Source of the DNA: Granulosicoccus sp965214025
GTDB taxonomy: Bacteria > Pseudomonadota > Gammaproteobacteria > Granulosicoccales > Granulosicoccaceae
NCBI GenBank assembly: GCA_965214025.1
Contig: CBDCAW010000034.1
Span: 1-64,000 of the forward strand
Direction: 5' to 3'
DNA length: 64,000 nt
Positions 1-7,874 of this stretch are shown here, piece by piece. The notes beneath the pieces are model-generated. The model was given only the letters and a program-made list of their open reading frames with translations. It was not told the origin of the DNA and made no database searches. The translations under genes and the position numbers were made by a program. How positions within the stretch are numbered: the stretch's first letter is position 1; each line of letters opens with the position of its first letter.

Positions 1-46
1 ACGGCCCGCCGGCACCACTGACATCGCCGATGCCGTCTGTTGTCAT
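1..46 (-). CDS. Start of a leftward gene cut by the window edge
   Basis: On the minus strand an ATG at 46-44 is preceded by a good ribosome binding site (AGAGGA, about six bases upstream). The frame stays open to the window edge, giving 15 residues that begin MTTDGIGDVSG. This is too short to name a function. The call rests only on the start signal and the open frame. Confidence 0.35.
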   Translation of the reverse strand, partial: MTTDGIGDVSGAGGP

Positions 47-99
47 ATATTCCTCTCGAAATCGGTAAAAGCATCGTAAGATCAGAGGAATATGCCTAC

Positions 100-320
100 C
101 GGCAGCGTCGTGCATCCCGAGCCGAACGAGCGGTCTTCATCGTCCCGACAAAGGCGAGCCCTGTTGTCGATGGCATACCGGTCAAGGTCGACCCGATGGC
201 GAACACGAAGGTGTTGCGCAGGGTGGCCTAGTGGAACCGCCGATCGCGCAGATGTATCAGCGCGACACCCGACGATAGGTAGGCGAAGGCGAAACCCGCC
301 GGTTCGATACTGCCCAAACA
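100..320 (-). pseudogene. Possible decayed ABC-transporter permease fragment
   Basis: No intact gene is visible between the left edge and the transporter at 674. Read on the minus strand, one frame gives hydrophobic text (AGFAFAYLSSGVALIHL), then a stop, then TLRNTFVFAIGSTLTG. The second piece resembles the segment of binding-protein-dependent permeases that begins LRNTLVFTxGS. Both pieces are short and separated by a stop codon, so this is at best a remnant. Codon bias in GC-rich DNA could also produce it. The rest of 330-673 shows no gene. Confidence 0.2.
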
Positions 321-496
321 CTTAGAGCATCAGAGCAGCGGGCTCCAATCGATCCTGGGTGCGGTGCATCCCGATGGCGGGTGCCGAGCTATCGTTTGCC
401 TGCGCGACCGGTGCCCGCGGCTGCACAGCACACGGAAGCGCTGCGATATCCGATTCCGCGGAACGAATGACGCTCGGCAATGGCCAGGTATCCATT

Positions 497-520
497 TCAG
501 ATCACTTATCAGATCACTTA
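497..520. repeat. 12-bp direct tandem repeat upstream of the OFA transporter
   Basis: TCAGATCACTTA occurs twice head to tail (497-508 and 509-520), about 150 bp before the transporter start. It could be an operator pair or a slippage duplication; nothing else identifies it. Confidence 0.5.
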
Positions 521-673
521 CAGGTGACCTGGTAGCTCCACGTTAGCTGCACCGGCGTGAAGCGCAGACGGCCTCTGCTCGCTAACAACCAGACCCACGC
601 GACTCGACAACGCTGACACCATGCGATAACGTCGAGGAACAACAATTTTTCCACTCGAACAGGCTATATCACC

Positions 674-2386
674 ATGCCAAGCCGCTCAGCGTCAGGGCCG
701 TTCTCGTTTCTGATGAAGGAAAACATCGTTGCCAAACCCGGCTTCAACCGCTGGCTGGTACCGCCCGCCTCTATTGCTATCCACCTGTGCATCGGCTCCG
801 TGTACGCGTGGTCGGTGTTCAATCCGGCACTCACCCGCGAGCTCGGCGTGGTCGCGCCGGCAGCCGGCGACTGGTCGCTATCGTCGGTGGTCTGGATCTT
901 TTCCGTGGCAATCGTATGCCTCGGTCTGGCCGCGGCCTTCGGCGGCAAGTGGCTGGAACGGGTCGGACCGCGCTGCGTCGGGGTGGTCGCCGCCTCTTTA
1001 TGGGGTGGCGGTTTCATCATCGGTTCGCTCGGCATCGCATCGCATCAGTTATGGCTGGTGTACCTCGGCTACGGCGTGCTTGGCGGTTGCGGCCTCGGTT
1101 TGGGGTACGTGTCTCCGGTTTCAACGCTGATTCGCTGGTTCCCCGATCGGCGTGGCATGGCCACCGGCATGGCGATCATGGGTTTCGGTGGTGGAGCGAT
1201 GATCGGTGCGCCGCTCAAGCAATGGCTGCTCAGCCTGTACGCCAGTGCACCGGATTACCTGGGTGCGGAAGGTTCTCTGAGCCTGATCACGGAAGGCGGG
1301 CGTCGCTTCGTCGAGACCGCAGGTGACAAGGTCGAGGTGGTCATTGCCAGCGCCGCGCAGGCAGCGGAGTTGCCGGGCGGCGGTGAAGCCGGCGCGTACG
1401 TCGTAGGTACAGGCAATACCGGTGCGGCAGCGACGTTCATGACACTGGGCATCGTCTATTTCATCGTCATGATGATCGCGGCCTTCCAGTATCGAGTTCC
1501 TCCGAAAGGCTGGCAGCCCGAAGGCTGGACGCCGAAGCAGACCAGCGCGATGGTCACCAGCAACGACGTGCACATCGATCAGGCACTCAAGACGCGCCAG
1601 TTCTGGTTGCTGTGGATCGTACTGTGCTTCAACGTGACCGCCGGTATCGGTGTGATCGGTGTGGCCAAGACGATGATCAACGAGATTTTCGCCGACCTGG
1701 CGATCGTCACCGCTGCGTTCGCAGGCACCTATGTCTTGATGATTTCCGTGTTCAACATGGTCGGCCGCTTCTTCTGGGCATCGACGTCGGACTATATCGG
1801 ACGCAAGAACACTTACCACTGTTTCTTCCTACTAGGCACATTGCTCTACCTGTCGATCCCCTACTTCGCCTCCACAGGCGGCATGACATCGCTGATCGGT
1901 TTCTACATCGCGACCATGATCATCTTCACGATGTACGGTGGCGGTTTCGCCACCATCCCGGCCTACCTGGCAGACATGTTCGGCACGTTGCACGTCGGGG
2001 GTATTCACGGTCGCCTGTTGACCGCCTGGTCGACCGCCGGCGTACTCGGACCGTTCGCGATCACCTATTTGCGTGACCTCTCCAACAACGCGGCGATCAA
2101 CGATCTGGCAGCTCAGATAAAGCCTGCCGCTTTCGCTGAAAAGTTCGGTGCCCCGGTGGATCAACTGGATAGTCTGGTGGCAGCGAATTCGGTGACTATC
2201 TCACGGCTGCTCGAGATAGCGCCGGCGGGCACTATCGACCCGACTCCCGGGCTCTACAACACCACCATGTATTGCATGGCAGCTCTGCTCGTGATCGCGT
2301 TCTTCGCGAACCTGATGGTCCGGCCCGTGGATTCACGCCATCATGTAACGAAGACTCACCCGGAGCTGGGGTCTGTCGCCAGTTAG
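674..2386 (+). CDS. OFA-family MFS transporter (oxalate/formate antiporter-like)
   Basis: A 570-residue inner-membrane protein of the major facilitator superfamily. The N-terminus (GFNRWLVPPASIAIHLCIGSVYAWSVF) is the hallmark of the oxalate:formate antiporter family. MFS-type loops are visible (FPDRRGMATGMAIMG in the first half, STSDYIGRKNTY in the second). Residues of about 190-245 form a hydrophilic stretch between the two six-helix halves. The family exchanges small carboxylates; the substrate here cannot be read from sequence. An internal ATG at 713 (MKENIVAKPGFNRW) is nearer the usual family start, but the ATG at 674 has the better upstream purine tract. Monocistronic, with a hairpin downstream. 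Confidence 0.9.
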   Translation: MPSRSASGPFSFLMKENIVAKPGFNRWLVPPASIAIHLCIGSVYAWSVFNPALTRELGVVAPAAGDWSLSSVVWIFSVAIVCLGLAAAFGGKWLERVGPRCVGVVAASLWGGGFIIGSLGIASHQLWLVYLGYGVLGGCGLGLGYVSPVSTLIRWFPDRRGMATGMAIMGFGGGAMIGAPLKQWLLSLYASAPDYLGAEGSLSLITEGGRRFVETAGDKVEVVIASAAQAAELPGGGEAGAYVVGTGNTGAAATFMTLGIVYFIVMMIAAFQYRVPPKGWQPEGWTPKQTSAMVTSNDVHIDQALKTRQFWLLWIVLCFNVTAGIGVIGVAKTMINEIFADLAIVTAAFAGTYVLMISVFNMVGRFFWASTSDYIGRKNTYHCFFLLGTLLYLSIPYFASTGGMTSLIGFYIATMIIFTMYGGGFATIPAYLADMFGTLHVGGIHGRLLTAWSTAGVLGPFAITYLRDLSNNAAINDLAAQIKPAAFAEKFGAPVDQLDSLVAANSVTISRLLEIAPAGTIDPTPGLYNTTMYCMAALLVIAFFANLMVRPVDSRHHVTKTHPELGSVAS

Positions 2387-2438
2387 CGTGTAAGCGCTGC
2401 CGGAACCCTCAACCCCCTGAGGCCAGTCGGCACTCGAT

Positions 2439-2474
2439 AAGCCAAGGCCTGGCCGGTGATGTGAGGCCTGGCTT
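2439..2474 (+). terminator. Inverted repeat after the OFA transporter
   Basis: AAGCCAAGGCCT (2439-2450) pairs with AGGCCTGGCTT (2464-2474) with one bulged base, 53 bp after the transporter stop. No strong T-run follows, so it may be a weak terminator or an mRNA 3' stem. The remaining sequence to 2631 shows no other gene. Confidence 0.4.
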
Positions 2475-2631
2475 GCATCGCGCAGATTCGATTGCATGCA
2501 CGAAAGGCTTTGGAGCAAATGGTGCGTAACGGCGCCGTTGCTCGATGTCGGTAAGGTATATGCCTTATTCTCCGTTCGATTGCTTCTCTCTAAGATTTGC
2601 TTCAAGCATTAGAAGACTTAGGAAAAGCGCC

Positions 2632-3600
2632 ATGGTAGCACCGGCCAACGAATACGTATCCCCGAACATTACTACGGTCTCGCCGGACGACAACGACTCT
2701 GCGAAGGACAAGAACAAGAGTTCCGGCAGCAGGCTCGACAGGTTTCTCGACAATCCGACAGATCTCGAGAACCTGATGCCAGGCGGCAAGAAAGGCGGTA
2801 GGAAAGGTGGCAAGACAGGCGGGAAGGGAACAGGGGCTGACGGACCCTCTCGGGGTGAGCCGGATAAACCCAATGATTCGAAGGCTCCGAAAGGCACAGA
2901 CAACCCGGACGAAAACAATAGTTCACGAGATAAGGCCAGCGTAGACGGCGAAGGAAACAAAAGTTCAAGAGATAATAATGTCTCCGAGACTAAAGATCAG
3001 AAACTGCCTGATAGAACAGGCAGGCCTGATAAGACAGACAAGCCTGACAAGGCAAGCGCGTCCGACAGGAGGACTCTTCTAGAGTTGGGCCGTCAGGCAT
3101 CTGAAACTGTAAAAACATTTGAATCCCATCCTGTTGGAAGAAAAATACTAGACGGGTCTCTGACAGGCAGGCCCAATAAGACGGACGCGTCCGAAAAGAC
3201 AGACAAGCCCAATAAGACGGACGCGCCCGAAAAGACAGACAAACCCAATAAGACGGACGCGCCCAACAAGACAGACAGGCCTGCAGAAGCTACGAACAAT
3301 TGGAACGGTGGAAAAAAGAATGCAATATCTCACTACAACAAGCACAAGAACGATTTTCCGCAGTACAAGAACGTTGCTGAATATCAGCAGGCCACATTGG
3401 CTTTCCTGAAGAAGAATCCATCGGAGGACGTTCGTGTGAAGGAACTCGGCGACGGAAAGAAAATAGTCTACGAAAGTTCTACCAACACATTCGGTGTGAG
3501 AAATGGCAACGGCAAGCCATCTACCATGTTCAAGCCCGATGCAGGTGAGTCTTATTTCAACAAACAGCCAGGCAAGGAGAAACCAGGTCCTGCAAGATAG
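2632..3600 (+). CDS. Repeat-rich protein with a C-terminal nuclease-toxin-like domain
   Basis: A 322-residue protein. The ATG at 2632 follows TTAGGA at a suitable distance; the longer ORF from 2545 adds an unlikely leader. Residues 1-220 are low-complexity and highly charged (GGKKGGRKGGKTGG near 45-60, then many PxKTDKP units), with no signal peptide. Residues 222-322 are a compact domain with HYNKHKNDFPQYKN, AEYQQATLAFL, GKKIVYESSTNTFGVRN and MFKPDAGESYFNKQ. From memory of the family, a His/Lys helix followed by TNxFGVxNxxGxxxTxFKP is typical of colicin-D/E5/RelE-like (BECR) RNase toxin modules at the ends of polymorphic toxins. The next gene is a small cysteine-rich protein, as expected for a toxin/immunity pair. 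Codon use is more A-rich than in the neighbours, which suggests transfer. Toxin function is inferred. Confidence 0.7.
   Translation: MVAPANEYVSPNITTVSPDDNDSAKDKNKSSGSRLDRFLDNPTDLENLMPGGKKGGRKGGKTGGKGTGADGPSRGEPDKPNDSKAPKGTDNPDENNSSRDKASVDGEGNKSSRDNNVSETKDQKLPDRTGRPDKTDKPDKASASDRRTLLELGRQASETVKTFESHPVGRKILDGSLTGRPNKTDASEKTDKPNKTDAPEKTDKPNKTDAPNKTDRPAEATNNWNGGKKNAISHYNKHKNDFPQYKNVAEYQQATLAFLKKNPSEDVRVKELGDGKKIVYESSTNTFGVRNGNGKPSTMFKPDAGESYFNKQPGKEKPGPAR
3172..3279 (+). repeat. Three 36-bp in-frame tandem repeats
   Basis: Three consecutive 36-bp units (3172-3207, 3208-3243, 3244-3279) begin CCCAATAAGACGGACGCG and encode the 12-residue unit PNKTD(A)(S/P)(E/N)KTD(K/R). Related but diverged PDKTDKPDK units lie at about 3025-3055. 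They lengthen the linker before the C-terminal domain and probably vary in number between strains. Confidence 0.9.
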
Positions 3601-3684
3601 GGAATCTGATTCACCGGCTGATCATCGCGCTTTTCAATCGGTATTCCAAACAAGCCACACTTGCAGTCAACGAGATTCCAGACC

Positions 3685-3942
3685 ATGAACTACCCCTGCC
3701 CCTGTTGCGAACATCTGACGTTGCCCGAGCCACCGCCGGATACCTACGAGGTCTGCCCGGTGTGTCATTGGGAAGACGACGAAGTCCAGTACCGAGATCC
3801 GGAGTTCGCAGGTGGGGCGAACACGATGTCGCTGAACGAGGCGCGTCGCAACTTCGTGAGGTTGGGAGCCATCGACGAGGCTTCTCGTGAACTGGTTCGT
3901 CAGCCGACCGATGAGGAGATGCCGACGGCATTCAACGGTTGA
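3685..3942 (+). CDS. CPCC-family cysteine-rich protein, possible immunity protein
   Basis: An 85-residue protein from the ATG at 3685 (a TTG at 3661 is in frame but less likely). It begins MNYPCPCCEHLTL and continues YEVCPVCHWEDDEVQ, so it has the CPCC and CPxCxWEDD motifs of the Cys-rich CPCC family, a small zinc-ribbon-like domain. The C-terminal half carries NTMSLNEARRNF, also typical. It lies 84 bp after the toxin-like gene on the same strand. Small acidic proteins of this type are often found beside polymorphic toxins, so an immunity role is a reasonable inference. The direct biochemical role of the family is unknown to me. Confidence 0.75.
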   Translation: MNYPCPCCEHLTLPEPPPDTYEVCPVCHWEDDEVQYRDPEFAGGANTMSLNEARRNFVRLGAIDEASRELVRQPTDEEMPTAFNG

Positions 3943-3965
3943 ACAGTCGATGACCGTGTCGGGCG

Positions 3966-3991
3966 CCCGCCGCCGGCTTCGCGACGGCGGG
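3966..3991. terminator. Hairpin between convergent genes
   Basis: CCCGCCG (3966-3972) and CGGCGGG (3985-3991) form a GC-rich stem in the 105-bp gap between the cysteine-rich gene and the end of the SURF1 gene. Its position fits a shared terminator, though no T-run is present. Confidence 0.4.
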
Positions 3992-4047
3992 ACATCTGTC
4001 TGATCGCATTCGGTTCGATCTCGACTTGCTTCGGTGAACCGATCCGC

Positions 4048-4761
4048 TCACCCCCATACGCGCTGACGTCGTTCCAGCCACACCACGTAGCCGATGCCGA
4101 CTGCCAGTGCGGCTGCCATCGCGTACCAGGTAAGCGCGTAGGCAAGGTGCGTATTGCGGAAGTCGAGGCGTGTGAGGCCAGCCCGTGGCCACTGCGGTTC
4201 GGCGGCTCTCTCTTTCAATATCGCGTCGACGAACCAGTTGGCTCGGCTCTCGATTTCCACATCGCGTGACAGGGCCGCGACATCCCGCGAGTACCAGCGC
4301 CCGCCTGCCGGGTCATTGGCTTGCAGCAGTGTGCCGTCGGGTTCGGTAACGCGAAGCAACCCGATGATCTTCACGATGCCCGAAGGTTCGGCATACCGAC
4401 CTCGAGTGCGACGATCGCTCGGTACGAAACCTCGATTGATCCAGACGTTGCGTGCACCGTCATCCAGCGGCGTCATGACCCAGAAGCCCGGGCCCAGTTC
4501 GGTGACCGCCTTGACGAGCCTTGCGTGATCGTGACGGAAGGTGCCCGTGATCGCCACTCTACGATATTCGTGCACCCGCGGGTCGAGTTGCCCTCGCGGC
4601 GCTACTACCGGAGCGCCGAAGGCACGTGCCTCGACGGCATCGATCAGCGCAGTCTTCCATTCGAGACGATGCAATTGCCAGTTGCCGAGCATCACGAGCG
4701 CCACGACCAGCACCGCTGCCAGGCCGAGCAGCAATGCAGATACCCCGATACCACGGTTCAC
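4048..4761 (-). CDS. SURF1-family oxidase assembly protein
   Basis: A 237-residue membrane protein of the SURF1/Shy1 family, which helps assemble haem-copper oxidases. It starts at a GTG (4761-4759) that overlaps the cyoD stop as GTGA; the longer ATG frame from 4833 would overlap cyoD by 76 bp and is less likely. An N-terminal helix (ISALLLGL-like, then VLVVALVMLGNWQLHRLEWK) and a C-terminal helix (YALTWYAMAAALAVGIGYVVW) flank a periplasmic region with the family pattern GTFRHDHARL and GPGFWVMTPL, then VWINRGFVP. It is the last gene of the cyo operon, where many bacteria instead carry cyoE. Confidence 0.9.
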   Translation of the reverse strand: MNRGIGVSALLLGLAAVLVVALVMLGNWQLHRLEWKTALIDAVEARAFGAPVVAPRGQLDPRVHEYRRVAITGTFRHDHARLVKAVTELGPGFWVMTPLDDGARNVWINRGFVPSDRRTRGRYAEPSGIVKIIGLLRVTEPDGTLLQANDPAGGRWYSRDVAALSRDVEIESRANWFVDAILKERAAEPQWPRAGLTRLDFRNTHLAYALTWYAMAAALAVGIGYVVWLERRQRVWG

Positions 4762-5111
4762 GGCAGATTGCGGATTCGCTCGATCTGCTCGTGAGCCGGC
4801 ATCATGTTCTCTTCCAGATGAAACATGACCCACAGCGAACCGATCAGCACTATCACGATCAGCAGGACGGTGAAGGCAATCGACATCAACATCCAGCCAC
4901 CTTGTGCCGACGCATCGACATGCAGGAAGTAATAGACGTGCACGATCATCTGTGCCGCGCCCAGCGCGAAGATGATGATGATAGGCCAGAAGGCCGTCTC
5001 GAACACCCCACCCATCACGACGCCGAACGGGATCAGCGTTAGCACCACGGACAGCCCGAATCCGATCAGATACGTGCGCAATGACCCGTGAGACGACGAA
5101 GAAGCACTCAT
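4758..5111 (-). CDS. cyoD: Cytochrome o ubiquinol oxidase subunit IV
   Basis: A 117-residue subunit with three predicted helices (LIGFGLSVVLTLIPFGVVM, FWPIIIIFALGAAQMIVHVYYFLH, FTVLLIVIVLIGSLWVMFH), matching the CyoD fold and length. The HVYYFLHVD segment is characteristic. The ATG at 5111 overlaps the cyoC stop as ATGA, and the stop overlaps the SURF1 GTG, so translation is probably coupled on both sides. CyoD stabilises the oxidase complex in the inner membrane. Confidence 0.92.
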   Translation of the reverse strand: MSASSSSHGSLRTYLIGFGLSVVLTLIPFGVVMGGVFETAFWPIIIIFALGAAQMIVHVYYFLHVDASAQGGWMLMSIAFTVLLIVIVLIGSLWVMFHLEENMMPAHEQIERIRNLP

Positions 5112-5770
5112 GTCACCGCTCCGGTGAGATAGACCAACGAATACACTCCGATCCAGATCAAATCGAGAAAATGCCAGAACAAGCTCAGGCACATCACACG
5201 GCGCCGGTTATCTTCGTTGATGCCGTACATGCCGATCTGAACCATCAGTACAACGAGCCAGATACACCCGGCCATGACATGCAACCCGTGTGTGCCGACG
5301 AGCAGATAGAACGACGAGAGGAACGCACTGGCCATCGGTGTCGCTCCGAGATCCCACAGGTGCCGGAATTCAAGATACTCGAGATATAGGAATGCAAGCC
5401 CGAACAGTCCGGTAATCGTCAGCCACAGGTTCAGCCCGAAGCGATCATTCATCTGCATGCGTAGCACGGCAAAACCGAAGGTGATCGACGAGAACAGCAG
5501 CATGAAGGTCGCGAGCAGGATCATGTGGATCTCGAACAGGTCGCGCGGCCCCGGGCCGGCGGCGAAGTTCTGGCCGAGCACCGCATAGACCGCGAACAGG
5601 ACCGCGAAGATCAGACAGTCGCTCATCAGGTAGATCCAGAACCCGAGCAGGGTGCCACCGTCGTGCGAGTGCGCCTCTTCGTGCTCCTCGGCAGCAGAGG
5701 ACGCATGCCCGTCATCTGCTTCGATGACGTAGAACTCGTACTCCATGCTCGCTTCGCTGGCCTGATTCAT
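5108..5770 (-). CDS. cyoC: Cytochrome o ubiquinol oxidase subunit III
   Basis: A 220-residue five-helix subunit III of the haem-copper oxidase family. Visible landmarks are LLGFWIYLMSDCLIFAVLFAVY, SSITFGFAVL, YLEFRHL, FYLLVGTHGLHVMAG and SLFWHFLDLIWIGVYSLVYL. The start at 5770 overlaps the cyoB stop as ATGA; the longer frame to 6115 is an antisense shadow inside cyoB. A His/Glu-rich patch (EEHEEAHSHDGG) precedes the first helix, as is common in CyoC. Confidence 0.95.
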   Translation of the reverse strand: MNQASEASMEYEFYVIEADDGHASSAAEEHEEAHSHDGGTLLGFWIYLMSDCLIFAVLFAVYAVLGQNFAAGPGPRDLFEIHMILLATFMLLFSSITFGFAVLRMQMNDRFGLNLWLTITGLFGLAFLYLEYLEFRHLWDLGATPMASAFLSSFYLLVGTHGLHVMAGCIWLVVLMVQIGMYGINEDNRRRVMCLSLFWHFLDLIWIGVYSLVYLTGAVT

Positions 5771-7800
5771 CCTGCAAGCTGCCGTGTGCGTGCGTCCTCG
5801 ATGCTCGCTACTTCCTCGACTGGCACGTAGTAGTCGCGATCGTAATCGAAGGTATGCCCGATGCCATAGAGCACTGCGGCGACGAAACCGAACGTGGCCA
5901 GCCACCAGATGTGCCATACCAGTGCGAAACCCATGACCGTGAGCAACGCGGCAATCACGACGCCCGCCTCGGTGTGGTGAGGCATGTGGATCTTCGTGTA
6001 CCCCTCGGTGTGCCGCGTGTAACCGACCTCCTTCATCTGGGTGTAGGTGTCGAGATCGTACACACGCGGTTGATGCGCGAAGTTGTAGTAAGGCGGTGGC
6101 GACGAGGTCGACCATTCCAGTGTACGACCATCCCAGGGGTCACCCGTGGTGTCGGCCAGCGCGTCGCGATTGCGGATCGACACGAAAATCTGGTAGACGA
6201 AGGCCGCGATGCCGGCTGCGATCAGCAGAACCCCTACCAGGGCAATGTTGAAATACACCGCATAAGCCGTGTCCTGAAACTGGCTGAGACGCCTTGTCAC
6301 GCCCATCAGCCCGAGCACGTATAGCGGCATGAATGCGAGGTAGAAACCGACCACCCAGCACCAGAAGCTCACCTTGCCCCAGAAGACGTCGAGACAGAAA
6401 CCGAAAGCCTTCGGAAACCAGTAGTTGATCGCAGCGAACAGGCCGAAGACCACACCACCGATGATCACGTTGTGGAAGTGAGCGACGAGGAACAGCGAAT
6501 TGTGCAACACGTAGTCGGCCGGTGGCACTGCCAGCAGCACACCGGTCATGCCCCCGATGGTGAAGGTAAGCATGAACGCGATCGACCACATCATCGGCAG
6601 ATCGTAGTGAATACGGCCCTTGTACATCGTGAAGAGCCAGTTGAAGATCTTCGCTCCGGTGGGTATCGAAATGATCATCGTGGTTATACCGAAGAAGGAA
6701 TTGACACTTGCGCCAGCGCCCATCGTGAAGAAATGATGCAGCCAGACGATGTAGGACAGCAAGGTGATGACCAGGGTCGCGTACACCATGGAGGTGTAGC
6801 CGAACAGCCGCTTGCGCGAGAAGGTGGACACCACCTCCGAGAACACACCGAACAGCGGCAGGATCAGGATGTACACCTCCGGATGCCCCCAGATCCAGAT
6901 CAGGTTCACGTACATCATCGGGTTGCCGCCCATGTCGGCGGTGAAGAAGTGGGTGCCGAGGTAGCGATCCGCAGTCAACAGCGCAAGCGTCACCGTGAGC
7001 ACCGGAAAGGTGGCGACTATCAGGATGTTCGTGCAGAAGGTGGTCCAGACGAAGATGGGCATGCGCATCCAGGTCATGCCCGGGCAGCGCATCTTGACGA
7101 TCGTGACCAGCAGGTTGATGCCGGACAGGGTCGTGCCGATTCCGGCCAGGTTCAGCGCCCACAGGTAATAGTCCATGCCGACCGTCGGGCTGCTGTCCAG
7201 CAACGACAACGGTGGATAGGCCAGCCAGCCCGCGGTCGCGAACTCGCCGACGAACAGCGAAACCATGATCAGCACCACCCCCGATACCGTCATCCAGAAG
7301 CTGAAGTTGTTCAGGAACGGGAAGGCCACGTCACGCGCACCGATCTGCAGCGGCATCACGTAGTTCATCAGCCCGGTCACCATCGGCATCGCGACGAAGA
7401 AGATCATGATCACGCCATGCGCCGTGAACACCTGATCGTAGTGGTGCGCGTTCAGGTAGCCCTCGTAACCGAACGAGGCGAGAGCCTGCTGGGTGCGCAT
7501 CAGGATGGCGTCGCTGAAGCCACGCACCAGCATGACGATGCCGAGCACCATGTACATGATGCCGATCTTCTTGTGGTCGACCGATGTGAACCACTCACGC
7601 CACAGGTAGCCCCACCAGTGGTATCGCGTCAGTGCCCACAACAGCACCGTGCCACCGATGCACACCCCTATGAAGGTGGACAGGATCACTGGATCATAAA
7701 GCGGAAAGGAATCCCAGCCGAGCTTGCCAGTCAGTGGAGACCAGTCGGCTGCCGTGGATACCTCGGATTTCGTGCCCTCGAGCTGTTCGGTAGATGCCAT
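5767..7800 (-). CDS. cyoB: Cytochrome o ubiquinol oxidase subunit I
   Basis: A 677-residue catalytic subunit that oxidises ubiquinol, reduces oxygen to water and pumps protons. It holds the haem-copper site signature WGHPEVYILILP, the paired histidines in YIVWLHHFFTMG and the haem ligands in LVAHFHNVIIGG. The N-terminal NAHHYDQVFTAHGVIMIFF segment carries the low-spin haem histidine. Length is near that of E. coli CyoB (663). A 74-bp gap separates it from cyoA. The long plus-strand ORF over this gene is a composition shadow. Confidence 0.97.
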   Translation of the reverse strand: MASTEQLEGTKSEVSTAADWSPLTGKLGWDSFPLYDPVILSTFIGVCIGGTVLLWALTRYHWWGYLWREWFTSVDHKKIGIMYMVLGIVMLVRGFSDAILMRTQQALASFGYEGYLNAHHYDQVFTAHGVIMIFFVAMPMVTGLMNYVMPLQIGARDVAFPFLNNFSFWMTVSGVVLIMVSLFVGEFATAGWLAYPPLSLLDSSPTVGMDYYLWALNLAGIGTTLSGINLLVTIVKMRCPGMTWMRMPIFVWTTFCTNILIVATFPVLTVTLALLTADRYLGTHFFTADMGGNPMMYVNLIWIWGHPEVYILILPLFGVFSEVVSTFSRKRLFGYTSMVYATLVITLLSYIVWLHHFFTMGAGASVNSFFGITTMIISIPTGAKIFNWLFTMYKGRIHYDLPMMWSIAFMLTFTIGGMTGVLLAVPPADYVLHNSLFLVAHFHNVIIGGVVFGLFAAINYWFPKAFGFCLDVFWGKVSFWCWVVGFYLAFMPLYVLGLMGVTRRLSQFQDTAYAVYFNIALVGVLLIAAGIAAFVYQIFVSIRNRDALADTTGDPWDGRTLEWSTSSPPPYYNFAHQPRVYDLDTYTQMKEVGYTRHTEGYTKIHMPHHTEAGVVIAALLTVMGFALVWHIWWLATFGFVAAVLYGIGHTFDYDRDYYVPVEEVASIEDARTRQLAG

Positions 7801-7874
7801 GTGAATCGATTAGCTGTGTGGATCGCGTCTGAAGAAGCTGCGCCGGATGCAAGCCGACGGGAACGGTGCCGAGG

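Noticed and set aside
3172..3279. Short direct repeats as a CRISPR array
   Set aside because: The units are contiguous, in frame and code for a peptide repeat; there are no spacers and no cas genes.
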